A stretch of DNA of 64,000 bases, from contig CAMTDV010000009.1 in NCBI GenBank assembly GCA_947069175.1, forward strand, positions 9,061,663 through 9,125,662, read 5' to 3'. The stretch is from Scalesia atractyloides (lineage: Eukaryota; Streptophyta; Magnoliopsida; Asterales; Asteraceae). The notes under the pieces are model-generated. The model was not told where the DNA came from. It ran no database searches and was given only the letters and a program-made list of their open reading frames with translations. This document shows positions 32,756 through 44,109 of this stretch, piece by piece. The first letter of the stretch is position 1, and every line of letters starts with the position of its first letter. A program made the translations under genes and the position numbers.

Positions 32756-34141
32756 CTAAACGATTGGAGTTGAATCTGGATTTTCGGTGAAGAGGACTAG
32801 TTGGGTATCTTCGTTTGGGTCGTCATTATCTTCGACAGGATTGGCGTTGATGTTGAAGACTCTTCCTCTTGCTGGTGGCCTAGCGGTTGGGTTTTCTTGG
32901 TTTACTTGGTTAACTGGGTTTGATTGAGCTTGAGTGTTGATGACGTTAACCAATTGAGGGCATGTGTTTCTAAAGTGGGTAGGGTCGCCACAATTGAAAC
33001 AAGCTCGAACATATGGGAACATGGAGTATTGGGGTTGTTGATAGGTTTGGTTCATGGTTTGAGTAGGGGAGAGATTTGGTTTTGAAAGGTGCGGCAAACC
33101 TTGCTCAAATGACCATAGCTTCCACAAGTTGCACATAGTCGACAAGGTAAGGTAAGGGGATGGTGATAAAAACAGTTGTTGCATCGAGGTGTGAGGTCCA
33201 AGATATGGTTTCTTATTTGGGTAAGTTGAGTTTGGTGCCACTTGAGTGATTGGGATAGCTAGGATGGGTATGGCGTGTGAAATTGGTTGATTTCGTTGGA
33301 TAGCAGCGAAAAGTTGCCCGTCTCTTTTTCTCTTAGAATTGGGTTGAGAAGGGGATTCGGTTTGGGTGTAGTCGGAGGTTTCAGTCGATGCTTTATCCTT
33401 CTTCTTCTCCTCCTTGAAGTCTTTGTTCCGGATTCGGTTCTCGGTGAGCGCTGTTGCTAGCTCCATTGCTGCTTCCAAAGTTGCAGGCGTGGTACTTATT
33501 ACAGAGTCTTGAATCTTTGATGGAAGACCTCGAATGTAGTGCTCGATCAAACGGTAGATGGGAGTGAACATGTTGGGAACCATTTGATGTAACTCGAGGA
33601 ATCTTTTGTTGTGCGTGGTGTGGTCGCCTTCCTTTTGCTTCAACGAATAAAATTCATCTTCTAATTTCTTGATTTCGCTCCTTGGGCAAAATCGTCTGGT
33701 CATGATTTCCTTCAATTCGTTCCAAGTTAAAGTCATAGCATCTTCAACACCTCGTTTGGCCTTCTCTGTATTCCACCAAGTAAGTGCTATCCCATATAAT
33801 CGACCGGTAGCATATCGCACTTTGCGATCATCGGGGCAATCGCAATTTAGAAAAGTGTTCTCCATTTCTTCAAACCAATGGAGGAGAGCGGTGACGCCTT
33901 CAGTCCCTTTGTATTTTGGAGGGTCGCATGATTTGAAATGCTTGTTGGTGCATTTAGTGATATTTGGGGGAGGGTTGATAACGTTTTGATTTTCTTGATT
34001 GACAGGATTAGCGGTAAGTGCTTGTTGAACTTGGATTACAATGTTGGGTATTACGGCAGCCATTTGTTGAGCGATTAGGGCAGCCATGCGTTCGCGGGCT
34101 TTTCCTGCTCTCATCTTCCTACGGGCGTGGTTAGAAGACAT
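32756..34141 (-). CDS. Ty3/gypsy Gag protein (461 codons)
   Basis: This encodes the retrotransposon capsid/nucleocapsid polyprotein that would package element RNA. It starts MSSNHARRKMRAGKARERM at the first ATG after the leader. A retrotrans_gag core runs through roughly residues 75-200 (KYKGTEGVTALLHWFEEME, ATGRLYGIALTWWN, WNELKEIMTRRFCPRSE). A Lys/Ser-rich linker follows, then a zinc knuckle CFNCGDPTHFRNTC (residues 381-394, CX2CX4HX4C). Between about 33200 and 33058 the open frame is not the ancestral one. The next frame there encodes a Cys-rich segment (RCNNCFYHHP, CATCGSYGHLSKVC), so two compensating indels keep the frame open while destroying one knuckle. No pol follows. Confidence 0.88.
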   Translation of the reverse strand: MSSNHARRKMRAGKARERMAALIAQQMAAVIPNIVIQVQQALTANPVNQENQNVINPPPNITKCTNKHFKSCDPPKYKGTEGVTALLHWFEEMENTFLNCDCPDDRKVRYATGRLYGIALTWWNTEKAKRGVEDAMTLTWNELKEIMTRRFCPRSEIKKLEDEFYSLKQKEGDHTTHNKRFLELHQMVPNMFTPIYRLIEHYIRGLPSKIQDSVISTTPATLEAAMELATALTENRIRNKDFKEEKKKDKASTETSDYTQTESPSQPNSKRKRDGQLFAAIQRNQPISHAIPILAIPITQVAPNSTYPNKKPYLGPHTSMQQLFLSPSPYLTLSTMCNLWKLWSFEQGLPHLSKPNLSPTQTMNQTYQQPQYSMFPYVRACFNCGDPTHFRNTCPQLVNVINTQAQSNPVNQVNQENPTARPPARGRVFNINANPVEDNDDPNEDTQLVLFTENPDSTPIV

Positions 34142-34907
34142 CTACAAGGAATACATGTCAAGAGTATGAGTTGGATGCTTTTGGGATCATGGGTCGCATT
34201 CAGGAATGAACATTCATAAAATAATTATAGAAAAATAAATCTACTACATCCATAGGATGTCTTGGGCTTTGCTCGCCATTAGGCCCTACATGCCGCCATA
34301 CTTCACCTTCGTAATCATGTGGGCCCCCATGAATACAGGGTTTTTCATATGGTTCGCATGTGTTAGCCTGGTTGCGTACACTAAAACCCGGAGAAAATCG
34401 AGAAATATGTATACAACGTATGGTATTCGGAATGTGTCCAGGTGTAGACACGGTGACACCTCAAAGTGGGTTAGTTCGAACGACGTTTGGTGTGGCATGC
34501 TTTGGCCTAATAGGTCCTTCGTACTCTCATCGTTAGTCCCCAGGTAGGCAAACTGGTCCGTTATATTGGATTTATACGAATGCCAACCTAGACAGGACGT
34601 TCCGACTACCGGTACTAGTACCCTTCCAGTTACTACATGCCCGTCGCAGAACTTACTTTGATGAGATTTGAAAATTGCAACAAAATCTTTGAATAATGAG
34701 AGTATGAAAATGAATTGAATATATGAACATTGATATATGTATAATGAATATGTATGTAAGTATGTATGTTTGACTGTAAGTATAAACAAATATGAAACAA
34801 ATAAATATCATAAGTTTGTGTGTAACCACCAAATCAATTAAAATTTAGGCAGACTATAGTATAGGCTCTAAGGGTCTAATAACCTATCCTATATCCCTAT
34901 AGTCATG
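34142..34907 (-). other. Leader of the gypsy element
   Basis: Non-coding between primer site and gag ATG. It contains a few mid-length open frames without family signature. Confidence 0.5.
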
Positions 34908-34919
34908 GCTCTGATACCA
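34908..34919 (-). other. tRNA-iMet primer-binding site of the gypsy element
   Basis: The minus strand reads TGGTATCAGAGC, three bases from the LTR end. It is identical to the common plant initiator-Met primer site. Confidence 0.9.
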
Positions 34920-34922
34920 ATC

Positions 34923-37552
34923 TGTCACACCCCGACCCGCAGCGGAAAAGGTGATCGGGGCATGATTGGGTTATCATCAAAGCTCATGACATTTATTTTA
35001 ACGTTTCATATTCATTAATACACTTTAATGGAAAATTACAATCAATATTACAACATGTCCTAAATATCAATCTAGGCTTCATTGTTTTCTTCTAAGGCAT
35101 TTCCTATGTTTTCCTTGCTTCATCCTGTTCACCTGTATCATGTGTAAAAAGGGTTTTTGGATCAACAAAAAGTTGACGAGTGAATCCTATGGAAAACATT
35201 TGAACAAGTTTATTTAATTGATTATGAAATAAGTGCACAACCACACATGAGTAAAAATAGATGTAAACTTATTCATAAATCAATTTAATATTAAACAATA
35301 TACACATGAACAATAATGGATCGTTTAGAGGCACGCGTTGCTCAACTCGTCTCTCACGAGGAACTGATGGGCCTAATGAATGAATTGCATAAACATGATA
35401 ATATGAAAGACATAACTACAAACAATATAAACTCAATAATACACACATGAACAATAATGGATTGGTTTTGAGGCACGCGTTGCTCAACTCGTCTCCCACG
35501 AGGAACTGATGGGCTTAATGAATGAATTTCATATAAGTTGACAAAATGAAATACATAATCACAACAATATAAACAATCTAAGTTTAGATCACGATATGGT
35601 ATGGCACAAGTTTAAATAAACGAGTTAATTATTTTGTGACACATGACACACCCCAAAACGTGTAATAAAAAAGGGGAGTTGTAAGATTCACTCACAGTGG
35701 GTGCGTTCGGTTGATGATGTTGAATGAACGCGAAGTGGTTTTTAACCACGAGTGAAATTAACCTAGATAAATAGCATTATGGTTCGGTAAGTAAACGGAT
35801 TTTATTAATCCATTTTAGTAGGATTGTTGGGTGTATTTTTGTGAGTTTAAGGCTATTTTCTAACCTTAAAAATGTTATTTTTAAGTATTTTTAATTGATT
35901 TTTAATTAAAATAAATAAATAAAAATAAAAAAAAAAATTGACTTTTTTGACCGTTGACCGTTGACTGTTGACTTTGACCGGTTCGTATGCATGTATGTGT
36001 GCGCTGAGTGAGGCTCGAACCCGAGGCCTCCCATACGCGTGCACGCAGCTCTACCAACTGAGCTACGTGTCTAACCCGAAATATTTCTGTTTTTAATTAT
36101 ATTTATATATTAATTAGATTAATCCGAAAATCAATTTATTTCTAAAAAGATTTTACTGAATCGGACCGGTGCGCTCCACAGGTCTGGAACCCGGGACCTG
36201 TGGGTTGAGTTAACACACAGTCCACCGCTGGACTGTGTGTCTAACTTGTTAAATAATCCGATTTATATTATACTTATGAACAAACTTCATTATTTCATTT
36301 CTGCCTTATTTTAAAAAGTTAGGTAATTGTCCGAATCGGTGCAGTAGACCGGACTCGAACTCGTGACGTGTGTTTAAACATTCACCCAGTCCACCGCTGG
36401 ACTGTGTGTGTATCTTGGTTATTATTCCGGTTATTATTAAACTTAACATGTACAGCGGTGACTCCGGTTCGGTTAACAAAAAAAAGACATTTTTTATTAA
36501 GGCAAGCATGCGTGGGACAAGATTTGAACTCGAGACGTTTACGTGTTTAATGTGCACACAGTCCACCGCTGGACTGTGTGTCTAACCCGAGTTATAACTT
36601 GATTTAAATTAAACTTATGTGTTACCGAAACTTCGTCTTCTTCGTCAGTTTTAACCAGAAACGATGACTGACTGGTTCGAAGTTTTAATCATGTTCGTTA
36701 GCGTGTTGCAGTTAATTACAGGTGAGATATAAATAAAAAGAAAGAAAAATTAGGCGTAAGGTATACCGACTGGACTCCTCTGTTTCTCCGGCGAAACTCC
36801 GTGACAACGAAAGATTTCGGCGACGTGTGTCTTGCGGCAGAGAGTCTTCAGCAAGCTTGAAAAGGATGTGGGTGACTTCGGTATAAGCTCAGGGGGTTCA
36901 GTAAGGCTCAGAAGTATAGGACTCGGTTTTCCGGCGATGTGCAGAAATATTCCGGCGAGTAAATTTTCGCCGAGAAAGGGTGCGGTTTTGAGCGAAAAAG
37001 CTTGCAGAGGTTCGAGGAGGTATTTATAGGGCAGGTCGTCGATGAATTTGGTCCGATTTCCGACTTGATTCGTCGGTTAAAAATTCTCCGGCGGTTATAG
37101 CTTGTGTCGCGGGTTCAGGCGTCGGTTATAACCGATGTGGGTTTAAATGTTTACGTTAAGACTTGAAGAAACCGTCCAATCTCGCGAGATCGCCGGGATT
37201 TCCGACGACTGCATTTGGGCGCGCCGATTTCGTATTCGGAAAACATGTTATGAATTAATTGATTCTAATAATTAACAAGAATCATCAGTGGCGCAGTGGT
37301 TGAGTGTGTGCGTGTTAAGTTGCTGAACCGGTTGACTGACCCGGGTTCGAAACCCGGCAGCAACATATTATTTTTATTTTCTTATTTTTAACAGTTTTTC
37401 AAAAACAAATTATATATTCCAATATAATAATTAATTATGTATCATTTAAAATTAATTTGGGCATTAAATACGCCACGAAATTTTAAACTGATTGTTCGGT
37501 TAATAAACGGAGCGGGTTCGGTAAAAACCGTTTTTTTTTTACGGATGTTACA
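34923..37552 (-). repeat. 5' LTR of the gypsy element
   Basis: It pairs with 28026-30652. tRNA-like modules recur at the same offsets: T1 at about 37285-37366 (+), and the tandem set at about 36002-36590 (-). Confidence 0.95.
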
Positions 37553-37563
37553 CTAACTAGGAT

Positions 37564-37795
37564 CTCTTAACCCTAAACCCTAAATCCTAACCCCTAAACC
37601 CTAAATATATTAGGGTTTGGATTTAGGGTCTTATATTAGGGTTTAGTCTTGGGGTTTAGCTTTAGGGTTTAGGGTTTAGCTTTAGGGTTTAGCCTTTAGG
37701 GTTTAGCTTTTAGGGTTTATAGCTTAGATTTTACGATTTAGCTTAGGTTTTAGCCTTATTTTTAGCTTTAGGGTTTAGGGGTTAAGATTTAGGGT
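37564..37795. repeat. Interstitial telomere-like repeats
   Basis: CCCTAAACCCTAAATCC-type units are followed by TTTAGGGTTTAG-type units. Both strands of the plant telomere motif therefore occur head to head inside the MITE core. Confidence 0.85.
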
Positions 37796-38005
37796 TAAGA
37801 CATCCTAGTTAGGGTTCGACGAGCCGGTTCCAACGCCGCTGGAATAAGTTCAATCAGAGTTCGTTTGAGTCGGTTCTCCATTGTTCCCATTTTTTAGTGT
37901 TCCTCAACGAACCTTCCCCTATATATATTGAAAACTTAAGGACCCCTGTTTTTTTAAGCCTAAGCTTTGTTTAGCTTGCTAAGTCTATTAGGCGGTGAGT
38001 TAAGC

Positions 38006-38686
38006 TAGGGTTTGTTTGGTACGGGTAATAGAATGAGCGGGGGAATGGAATAGACGAGGTAATGGAATGGATGAGGTAATGAAATTGATCACTACTATTC
38101 CATGTCTTGTTTGGTTACCATGTGAGAATGAAATGAACCATTGCTTTTTGTTGTTTGGTATGCGTGAAAAAACGAATGAATAAAATCGGATAGAGGTGGT
38201 CAATGATAGGCGGTGATGGTGGGTGGTGATAGATGGCAGTTGTAGCGGCATCGGTGGTGGTGGGCGGAGACGGTGGTGAGTTGTGACAGCGGTGGTGGTG
38301 GTGGGTGACGACGGAGGTGGGTGGCGGCGGCGGGTGGTGGCGGCAGGTGACGGTGACGGTGGCGGGTGGCGGCGGTGATGAGTGACGACGGAGGCGGGTG
38401 GTGGCGGTGACGAGTGACGACGGAGGCGGGTGGCGGCAACGGCGGGTGGCGGATGATGGTGGTGGTGGGTGGTGGCAACGGTAGTGGGTTGTTGTGTTGT
38501 TAATGAAGGGTGAAGAGTGAATGGAATAGAAAAAAAAACAGGGGGAGATATGGAATGCTTTTGAGGGAATGGATTGCATTTTGGAATGAACGATTCCATT
38601 CCATTGACCAACCATACACTCTTTTCTTTATTCCCTCACAATGGTTCATTTCATTCCCCCTCTCATTTATGCATATCAAACGCCTA
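38006..38686. mobile_element. MITE with GGTGGCGGTGG minisatellite core
   Basis: The ends TAGGGTTTGTTTGGTA and complemented TAGGCGTTTGATATGC are followed by AATGGAATG/GAATGAAATG phrases. The core (about 38200-38490) is a degenerate GGTGGCGGCGGGTGGTGGC minisatellite, giving long but meaningless His/Pro-rich open frames. No clean target duplication. Confidence 0.5.
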
Positions 38687-39142
38687 GTGAACTTTATTCT
38701 ATAATTTCACATATTTATTTTAAATGCTTCTTTTTCATTTGAGGAATTTATTTGATTAAAATCAGCTACCACTATGGATGACGATCGAATCTGAATTTGA
38801 AGAGCAAACCCGGAACACATGGGGACAGGTATATGGTCGCGTAATTGGGTATGAGTTTTTTTTGCAAGTATATGATGGGTATGGGTTGGTCATATGATAT
38901 ATCCCAATATTATGAATTAAATCATAAAATTGCAGCATAACAAATCTTCTAAACAATAGAGATATATATTTAGTATTCCATAACAAATCTTCTAAACAAT
39001 AGAGATATATATTTAGTATTTACGCTTCCACGCCGAGGGCGTGAATTATTCACAATATAGATAACCATCATAACAACTTTGCTTATGGCATGGACACCCC
39101 CTTGCATCAACTTGCAACTGTTATTAAATATTGAATAAACAA
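38687..39142. other. Intergenic with a 40-bp perfect tandem pair
   Basis: AACAAATCTTCTAAACAATA...TTTAGTATT occurs at 38939-38977 and 38982-39020. Nothing else was recognised. Confidence 0.6.
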
Positions 39143-39685
39143 GGGAAATATGATTTTATCCCACCTTGAGGTGGTTGACCACTCGGAGTTCCACATTTGA
39201 ATATTCTCACCGACACTTTAACCTTTTTAATTAATTTGCTTTCAACAGTCTCCGGTTACAAAAAAAAAAATTAAAGGGGTTAAGTTTTTTTCTTCCGAAT
39301 TACAAACTGATGTTCTATGTCTTTTGATAAGAACGAGGATACGAGTCGATTGATGTGAAACTTACATCGAAACGGTGCTCCAAACGACGAAAACAGTGCT
39401 TCAATTCGGGTGTTTAAACTTCCAATTAACAAAAATCAAGCCGTTTGGAGCACCGTTTCGAGATAAGTTTTACATCAATCAACTCGTATCCTCGTTCTGA
39501 TCAAAAGCCCTAAACATAAGTTTGTAATTCGAAAGAAAAAAAACGTAACTCCGTTAAGGTTTTGTAACTGAGAACTGTTGAAGACAAAATAGTTAAAAAG
39601 GGAGGACTGTCAGTGAGAATATTCAAAGGTGTGATTGGTAGTAGCCGATGATGTCAACTTGGGATTTATTAAAATCCCATTTCCC
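39143..39685. mobile_element. Foldback element with long inverted arms
   Basis: Left arm features (TTTGAATATTCTCAC, ACGAGGATACGAGT, CGGTGCTCCAAACG) reappear complemented in the right arm (GTGAGAATATTCAAA, ACTCGTATCCTCGT, CGTTTGGAGCACCG). This gives an almost complete hairpin of about 540 bp. Confidence 0.7.
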
Positions 39686-40091
39686 AATAAACAATTATCA
39701 AGTTAGTGTTTTATCGCATCTTCATAAAACTGTTAGTTCTATTTTGTTTTGAGTTTACGCAAGGAAAATAACTTATTGTTTTTAGTTTAGGTAATATGGT
39801 TGTGATAGTTCTAATACATGTTGATAATAATCAACATATGTAAGAAGATCAATAGTTAACCAATAGATGCCTGTGGACGGGTGTAATTGTAAAAGGAAAC
39901 CCATGGATATATCCGATATCAAATGGTTTTAGACTGGGTATGATTGTATAAAATACAATAATTGAATATGAGGTTGAAATTACTCAAACACGTCTCAAAC
40001 TCGGCCCGTTACCATCCCTACTTATTTAATATTAAAATGTTATAGAACAGAAAATCTTAACCAAAGCATTAACATTACATATAAGTGACCA

Positions 40092-40142
40092 CAGTGACGG
40101 AACCAGGAATTTTTTACTGGGGGATCGAGTCTTTAAGTTCAC

Positions 40143-40179
<37 letters not shown>

Positions 40180-40786
40180 AAAGACTACAAGTTATAATTA
40201 TTAACATTATTTTTTTCTCGTCAAAAACTAGTTATAAAAAGTATCATTTTTTAGAATAAATAGTAGACTATGTAAACTTCTGAAAAAAAGTGATTTTCAA
40301 CAAATTTTATGTTACTGTTAGAAATAATAAAAAAAGAAACAACATATATATAGTTAATAAAAATATGAACTTGTTTCGTACTTAACCAAATTACTCATTG
40401 CATATAATAAATAAAAAAAAACAACAAAAATAAACATTTAAATTTTATCAGACAACTACTGAGAGTTGCAGCCTTTTATAAAAAAAAATAATAATATTTT
40501 AATATTAACTATATGTACTTTTCTACTTAAATAATATACACACCATTACCATGGCTTCTTTTCTTCTTCTACGTTCTCCGCAACTCAAAGTTGCCGACGA
40601 CACTGGAGATCTTGTTTGTTCTTGTTTTCTTCACTCAAACAACTATATATGTATCAAAGAGGGTCAAAACTAAAGAAAACGACTATGTAAGAGGCATTTG
40701 TTAACAATTAGATCATGAAACATCAAGTTGCCGGAGAGTCGCCGGAGGGTTAACGGACCCTCCTGACCCCTGTACTTCCGCCCCTG
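40092..40786. mobile_element. Non-autonomous hAT-type element (695 bp)
   Basis: Ends CAGTGACGGAACCAGG and complemented CAGGGGCGGAAGTACAGG fit hAT termini. The 8-bp flanks AGTGACCA (40084-40091) and AGTGACCT (40787-40794) differ at one base. It contains an (ATT)n run at about 40142-40178. No transposase. Confidence 0.75.
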
Positions 40787-40794
40787 AGTGACCT

Positions 40795-41352
40795 AGTCAC
40801 TAAGGGTCAATAAAGAAGTTTTGACATTATGAAATGTACTCTTTAAACTATACTATATATTAAGTTCATATTTTAATTTAAATAATGTTAATTCCTTCCA
40901 ATTTATTTCGATTTCAATTACATATTATCCACCCTATTTCTGGGAAGATTAATTCATTACAAACATCATAAATGACCCACAAACATATTATCAACCATAT
41001 CGTAAATAACCCACAAACAAATCTTTAGATATAATTTTTAAATTTTGATTTTAATTATTATATATAGTAAAGTAATATACCTAACACATATTCTCGAACC
41101 TTTTTGAGATCTTATCTTTCTGCGTTGTGATGGATTATGATGTGTCAAGATGTATATAAGGAGACAATAGTTTTATCCCTTGATTCACATATTCAAAATC
41201 TTTTAACTATAAACGAATTTATAAGAAACTTTAAAGTGTATGGTGTCACTCTTATCCTAAATCATTTTAAACTAATCACGGATTTGGTCATTTACATATA
41301 AGATGATTTGTTACCTTTTCTAAAAGTATCTTCAAAATCATGTATATGATTA
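40795..41352. other. AT-rich intergenic stretch, nothing recognised
   Basis: No gene or element ends were identified. The last part is duplicated at 41684-41712. Confidence 0.4.
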
Positions 41353-41673
41353 GGCTGCAGGGTGTGGTCATAACCCTTATGACTATCATGATTCTCCACG
41401 TCAGCACCATGTCATCCACTTCTAATCCACCATCTAAAACCACTACCCTAAGGGTGTAGTTATTACCCAAACCCCTATCCTCTTATTTATTTTAATTTAT
41501 TTTTGTCTGAAGAAAAAGGAAAGAAAAATCTTGAAAAATGGAAACTAGACCATGGTTGCCATGGTTTAATCCATGGGAACCATGGTGGATCATGCAAGGG
41601 GGTGGTGTAGCCTTCTATTCATGTTTCTACATGATGAATCATGTATCAACCATGATCCCCACACCCTTTAGCC
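41353..41673. mobile_element. MITE with GGGTGTGG ends
   Basis: The ends GGCTGCAGGGTGTGG and complemented GGCTAAAGGGTGTGG are terminal inverted repeats. The 29-bp flank AAGTATCTTCAAAATCATGT...ATGATTA occurs on both sides (41325-41352 and 41684-41712). That is far longer than a target duplication and indicates a local duplication. Confidence 0.55.
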
Positions 41674-41726
41674 TATTAGCATAAAGTATCTTCAAAATCA
41701 TGTATATGATTATTAGCATAAAAGGT

Positions 41727-41815
41727 AAGGCATTAGTCATGAAATCATCTATCATTTTAGTATATAGCAATGCATTAGTCATGAAATCATCTATCATTTT
41801 AGTATATATTTATAA
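41727..41815. repeat. 44-bp tandem pair
   Basis: GCATTAGTCATGAAATCATC...TTTTAGTATATA occurs twice in succession. Confidence 0.85.
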
Positions 41816-42383
41816 CTTGTGGCCATACATCCTATCCTAAATCATCTCAACTAAATTTCATTGTAAATTAATCACGGATTTGGTCTTTTTCATATACCAT
41901 AATTTGTTACCTTTTTAGAAGTATCTTAAAAAAATCATATAGTTAATTAGCATAAAGGACAAGGCATGGTTATGTCTAGCACCGTATTAGTCATGTACAT
42001 TAGCATTCAAGTAACTCTAAAGAAAGCCATAGCTTTATAGCTTAGTGCTATTTTAGGGGTGGGATAAGACTTTGGTATCAGTAGACACGATAATATTACA
42101 GTGGTCTGTCAGTAATTCAAATTTGTCATTAAAAAAAAGTAAGTATATAGAAAGCTATATATGTATTATGTATAATTTTCAAACACGAATAAGTAAAGTA
42201 AGACATGATTATATGAATATCTGTCCACAAAAAAAATCATAACTATCCATAATCTTACAAAAAGAAAAGGTTTCTAAAAAAGTTATTTTTTTAACATCCA
42301 ACAAAGCACGATCATCCGGATACACATATAAGAAAAAAGTCTGACCATCTGGATACACCCATAGGCAAAATACCACTCATGCC
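41816..42383. other. AT-rich intergenic stretch, nothing recognised
   Basis: It shares TAATCACGGATTTGGT and related phrases with 41275-41300, so it is partly a diverged copy of nearby sequence. No gene. Confidence 0.4.
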
Positions 42384-42926
42384 TAGGGCTGTTCATTTTT
42401 TTTTCCAAAACCCGAAACCCGACCCGAATTCAAAGCCAGCCGAACCCGAATTAGCGAATACCCGAAAAACCCGAACCCGAACTTTAAATGGTTTGGTTAT
42501 CGGGTCACTTTTTCCTGGAAAAAAACCCGAACAACCCGACCTGATAAACCCGAAACACGAAACCCGAAAAAACCCGAACATTTTTTTATAGAAGTGTTTA
42601 GATTTGGAGTCTTTAATAGATGTAACACTAAGTTTTGAGACTTTTAAATATTATAATAGCACATTGTCAACTAATCTTTGAACTTTGATGATATTTTTAA
42701 AGTAGCAATATGATTTTGATGATATTTTGTAAAAAAAAACATATATTTTCGTTTCACATCTAAACCCGAAAACCGAATAATCCAACCCGAACCCGAATAA
42801 CCCAAACCCGACTAACCCGAACTTTAAAATGGGTTGGTTATCGGGTCAATATTCCTCAGAGTAAAACCCGAACAACTCGACCTGAAAAACCCGAAACCCG
42901 AAAAATAACCCGATGAAACACCCCTA
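42384..42926. mobile_element. Non-autonomous hAT element built of AACCCGAA phrases
   Basis: The ends TAGGGCTGTTCAT and complemented TAGGGGTGTTTCAT are terminal repeats. The flanks CTCATGCC and CTCACGCC match at 7 of 8 positions. The outer parts are degenerate AACCCGAACCCGA phrases and their near-complement (GGTTATCGGGTC). Confidence 0.75.
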
Positions 42927-43200
42927 CTCACGCCCGCAATCGCAGAGGATGTTGGTGACTTGACCAAACGTCAATTCCAGAGAAAACCCACCGTCCAAAG
43001 ACTCATTGTTGTAAAACCCCTAGCTCGTACTTGACATTTTGTCACGAATGAGACTTTAATAAAAATAAAAATAAAAAGAAAAGTCGATTCTTTTAAATTT
43101 ATAATTACTTCCAAAAGTAAAAATAAAATAAAAAAGATTTAAAAGTCGATCTTTTAAAAGTTCAAATAAATTTATAATTTATAATTACTTCCAAAAATAA

Positions 43201-43508
43201 GAGTTAATTGCTCGGATGGTCCCTGTGGTTTCACGTTTAGTCCATACCTTTTGGAAATAGCATGTATGCTCCCTATGGTTTGTTATTTTGTTACTCGCAT
43301 AGTCCCCTAAGTAAATGTCAGTTAGTTTGGAAATAACAGGTATGCTCCATATGGTTTGTTATTTTGTTACTCGGATAGTCCCCTGAATGTCAGGGGACTA
43401 TCCAAGTAATAAAATAACAAACCATAAGGAGCATACCTGCTATTTCTAAAAGGTGAGAACTAAACGTGAAAAACGTAAAACCACCAAAATCATCCGGGCA
43501 ATTAACTC
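43201..43508. mobile_element. MULE-like foldback element (308 bp)
   Basis: Ends GAGTTAATTGCTCGGATGG and complemented GAGTTAATTGCCCGGATGA. A perfect 9-bp duplication CAAAAATAA flanks it (43192-43200, 43509-43517). The last 25 bp including the duplication are repeated once more immediately downstream. Confidence 0.85.
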
Positions 43509-43619
43509 CAAAAATAATATGCAAGGGCAATTAACTCCAAAAATAATATGTAAAACAATTTCAACTTGGGGGGAGTAAAATGATGAACAGTACCTCACAA
43601 AACCATAATTGACACAAAA

Positions 43620-44109
43620 TTAAAGCTTCTTCTTATGATTTCACCCACCAAATCAACATTCCCCCCACAAACTCTTTTCTTCATCATCATCCCCATTTAT
43701 GAATCCCCACTCACCTCCTCCTCCTCAGTCAATTTCATTCATTTTACCCCAATTTATTTCCCATTAAAGAAATCAACCCTCTTTTCTTCCCCTATACCCC
43801 TTTATTGCCTTTCATTACACACACAAATATATCCTTTAATTTTCTTGTTTTCTCTGTTCCCTTACTCTACCTTCAACTCCAAATAAATGCCAATGAATTC
43901 ACCCATCTTTACTGATTTTATTTCATTTTCTTGAAGTTTCTTGAATACCCACCTCATCATTAGGGTGGTGGACCGGTGGCCGGAGGCGGTGGTGGCGGCG
44001 GCGGTGGTGGTGGTGTTTCATGTTTGGGTTGAACTGAAAAGGGTTTCTGTTTCTTGAAGTTTTGGGGAATCTTTATATATTTTTATATCTTTTTGAGGTG
44101 TTTTTGAAC
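43620..44109 (+). promoter_or_regulatory. Upstream region and leader of the receptor kinase gene
   Basis: A C/T-rich stretch (about 43640-43880) leads to a GGT/GGC trinucleotide microsatellite (about 43965-44020). Then comes a short T-rich leader, and the start codon follows. No certain TATA box could be fixed. The microsatellite within about 150 bp of the ATG may form stable RNA structure in the leader. Confidence 0.4.

Larger units (their letters stand above)
28026..37552 (-). mobile_element. Young gag-only Ty3/gypsy LTR retrotransposon (9.5 kb)
   Basis: The LTRs at 28026-30652 and 34923-37552 are 2.63 kb each. The target duplication CTAAC is perfect (28021-28025, 37553-37557). On the minus strand the order is LTR (TGTAACATCCG...GGGGTGTGACA), initiator-Met primer site (34919-34908), gag (34141-32756), a repeat-rich non-coding stretch, a purine run AAAAAGCAGGGGATAC, and the second LTR. 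No protease, reverse transcriptase, RNase H, integrase or chromodomain is present. By eye the LTRs differ at about 18 positions (about 0.7%), so insertion was recent. Gag type and LTR length suggest a chromovirus/Tekay relative, an inference. Confidence 0.92.
27913..37920. mobile_element. MITE with telomere-like core, split by a retrotransposon
   Basis: The left arm (27913-28025: GTAAGGTTCATTGGAGAACA, CCGACTCAAACAAACTCCG, ACGTTGGAACCGGCTCGTCG) is the complement of the right arm (37803-37920: ACGAGCCGGTTCCAACGCCG, TTCGTTTGAGTCGGTTCTC, AGTGTTCCTCAACGAACCTT). Without the gypsy insertion the element is about 475 bp. Its core is a TTTAGGG/CCCTAAA-like repeat. Confidence 0.75.

Noticed and set aside
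38000..38615. Long His/Pro-rich open frames on the minus strand
   Set aside because: They are translations of a GGTGGCGG minisatellite inside a MITE, open in three frames at once.
44062..44109. Upstream extension of the receptor kinase start
   Set aside because: The in-frame codon at 44062 is TTG. The ATG at 44110 gives a standard signal peptide.
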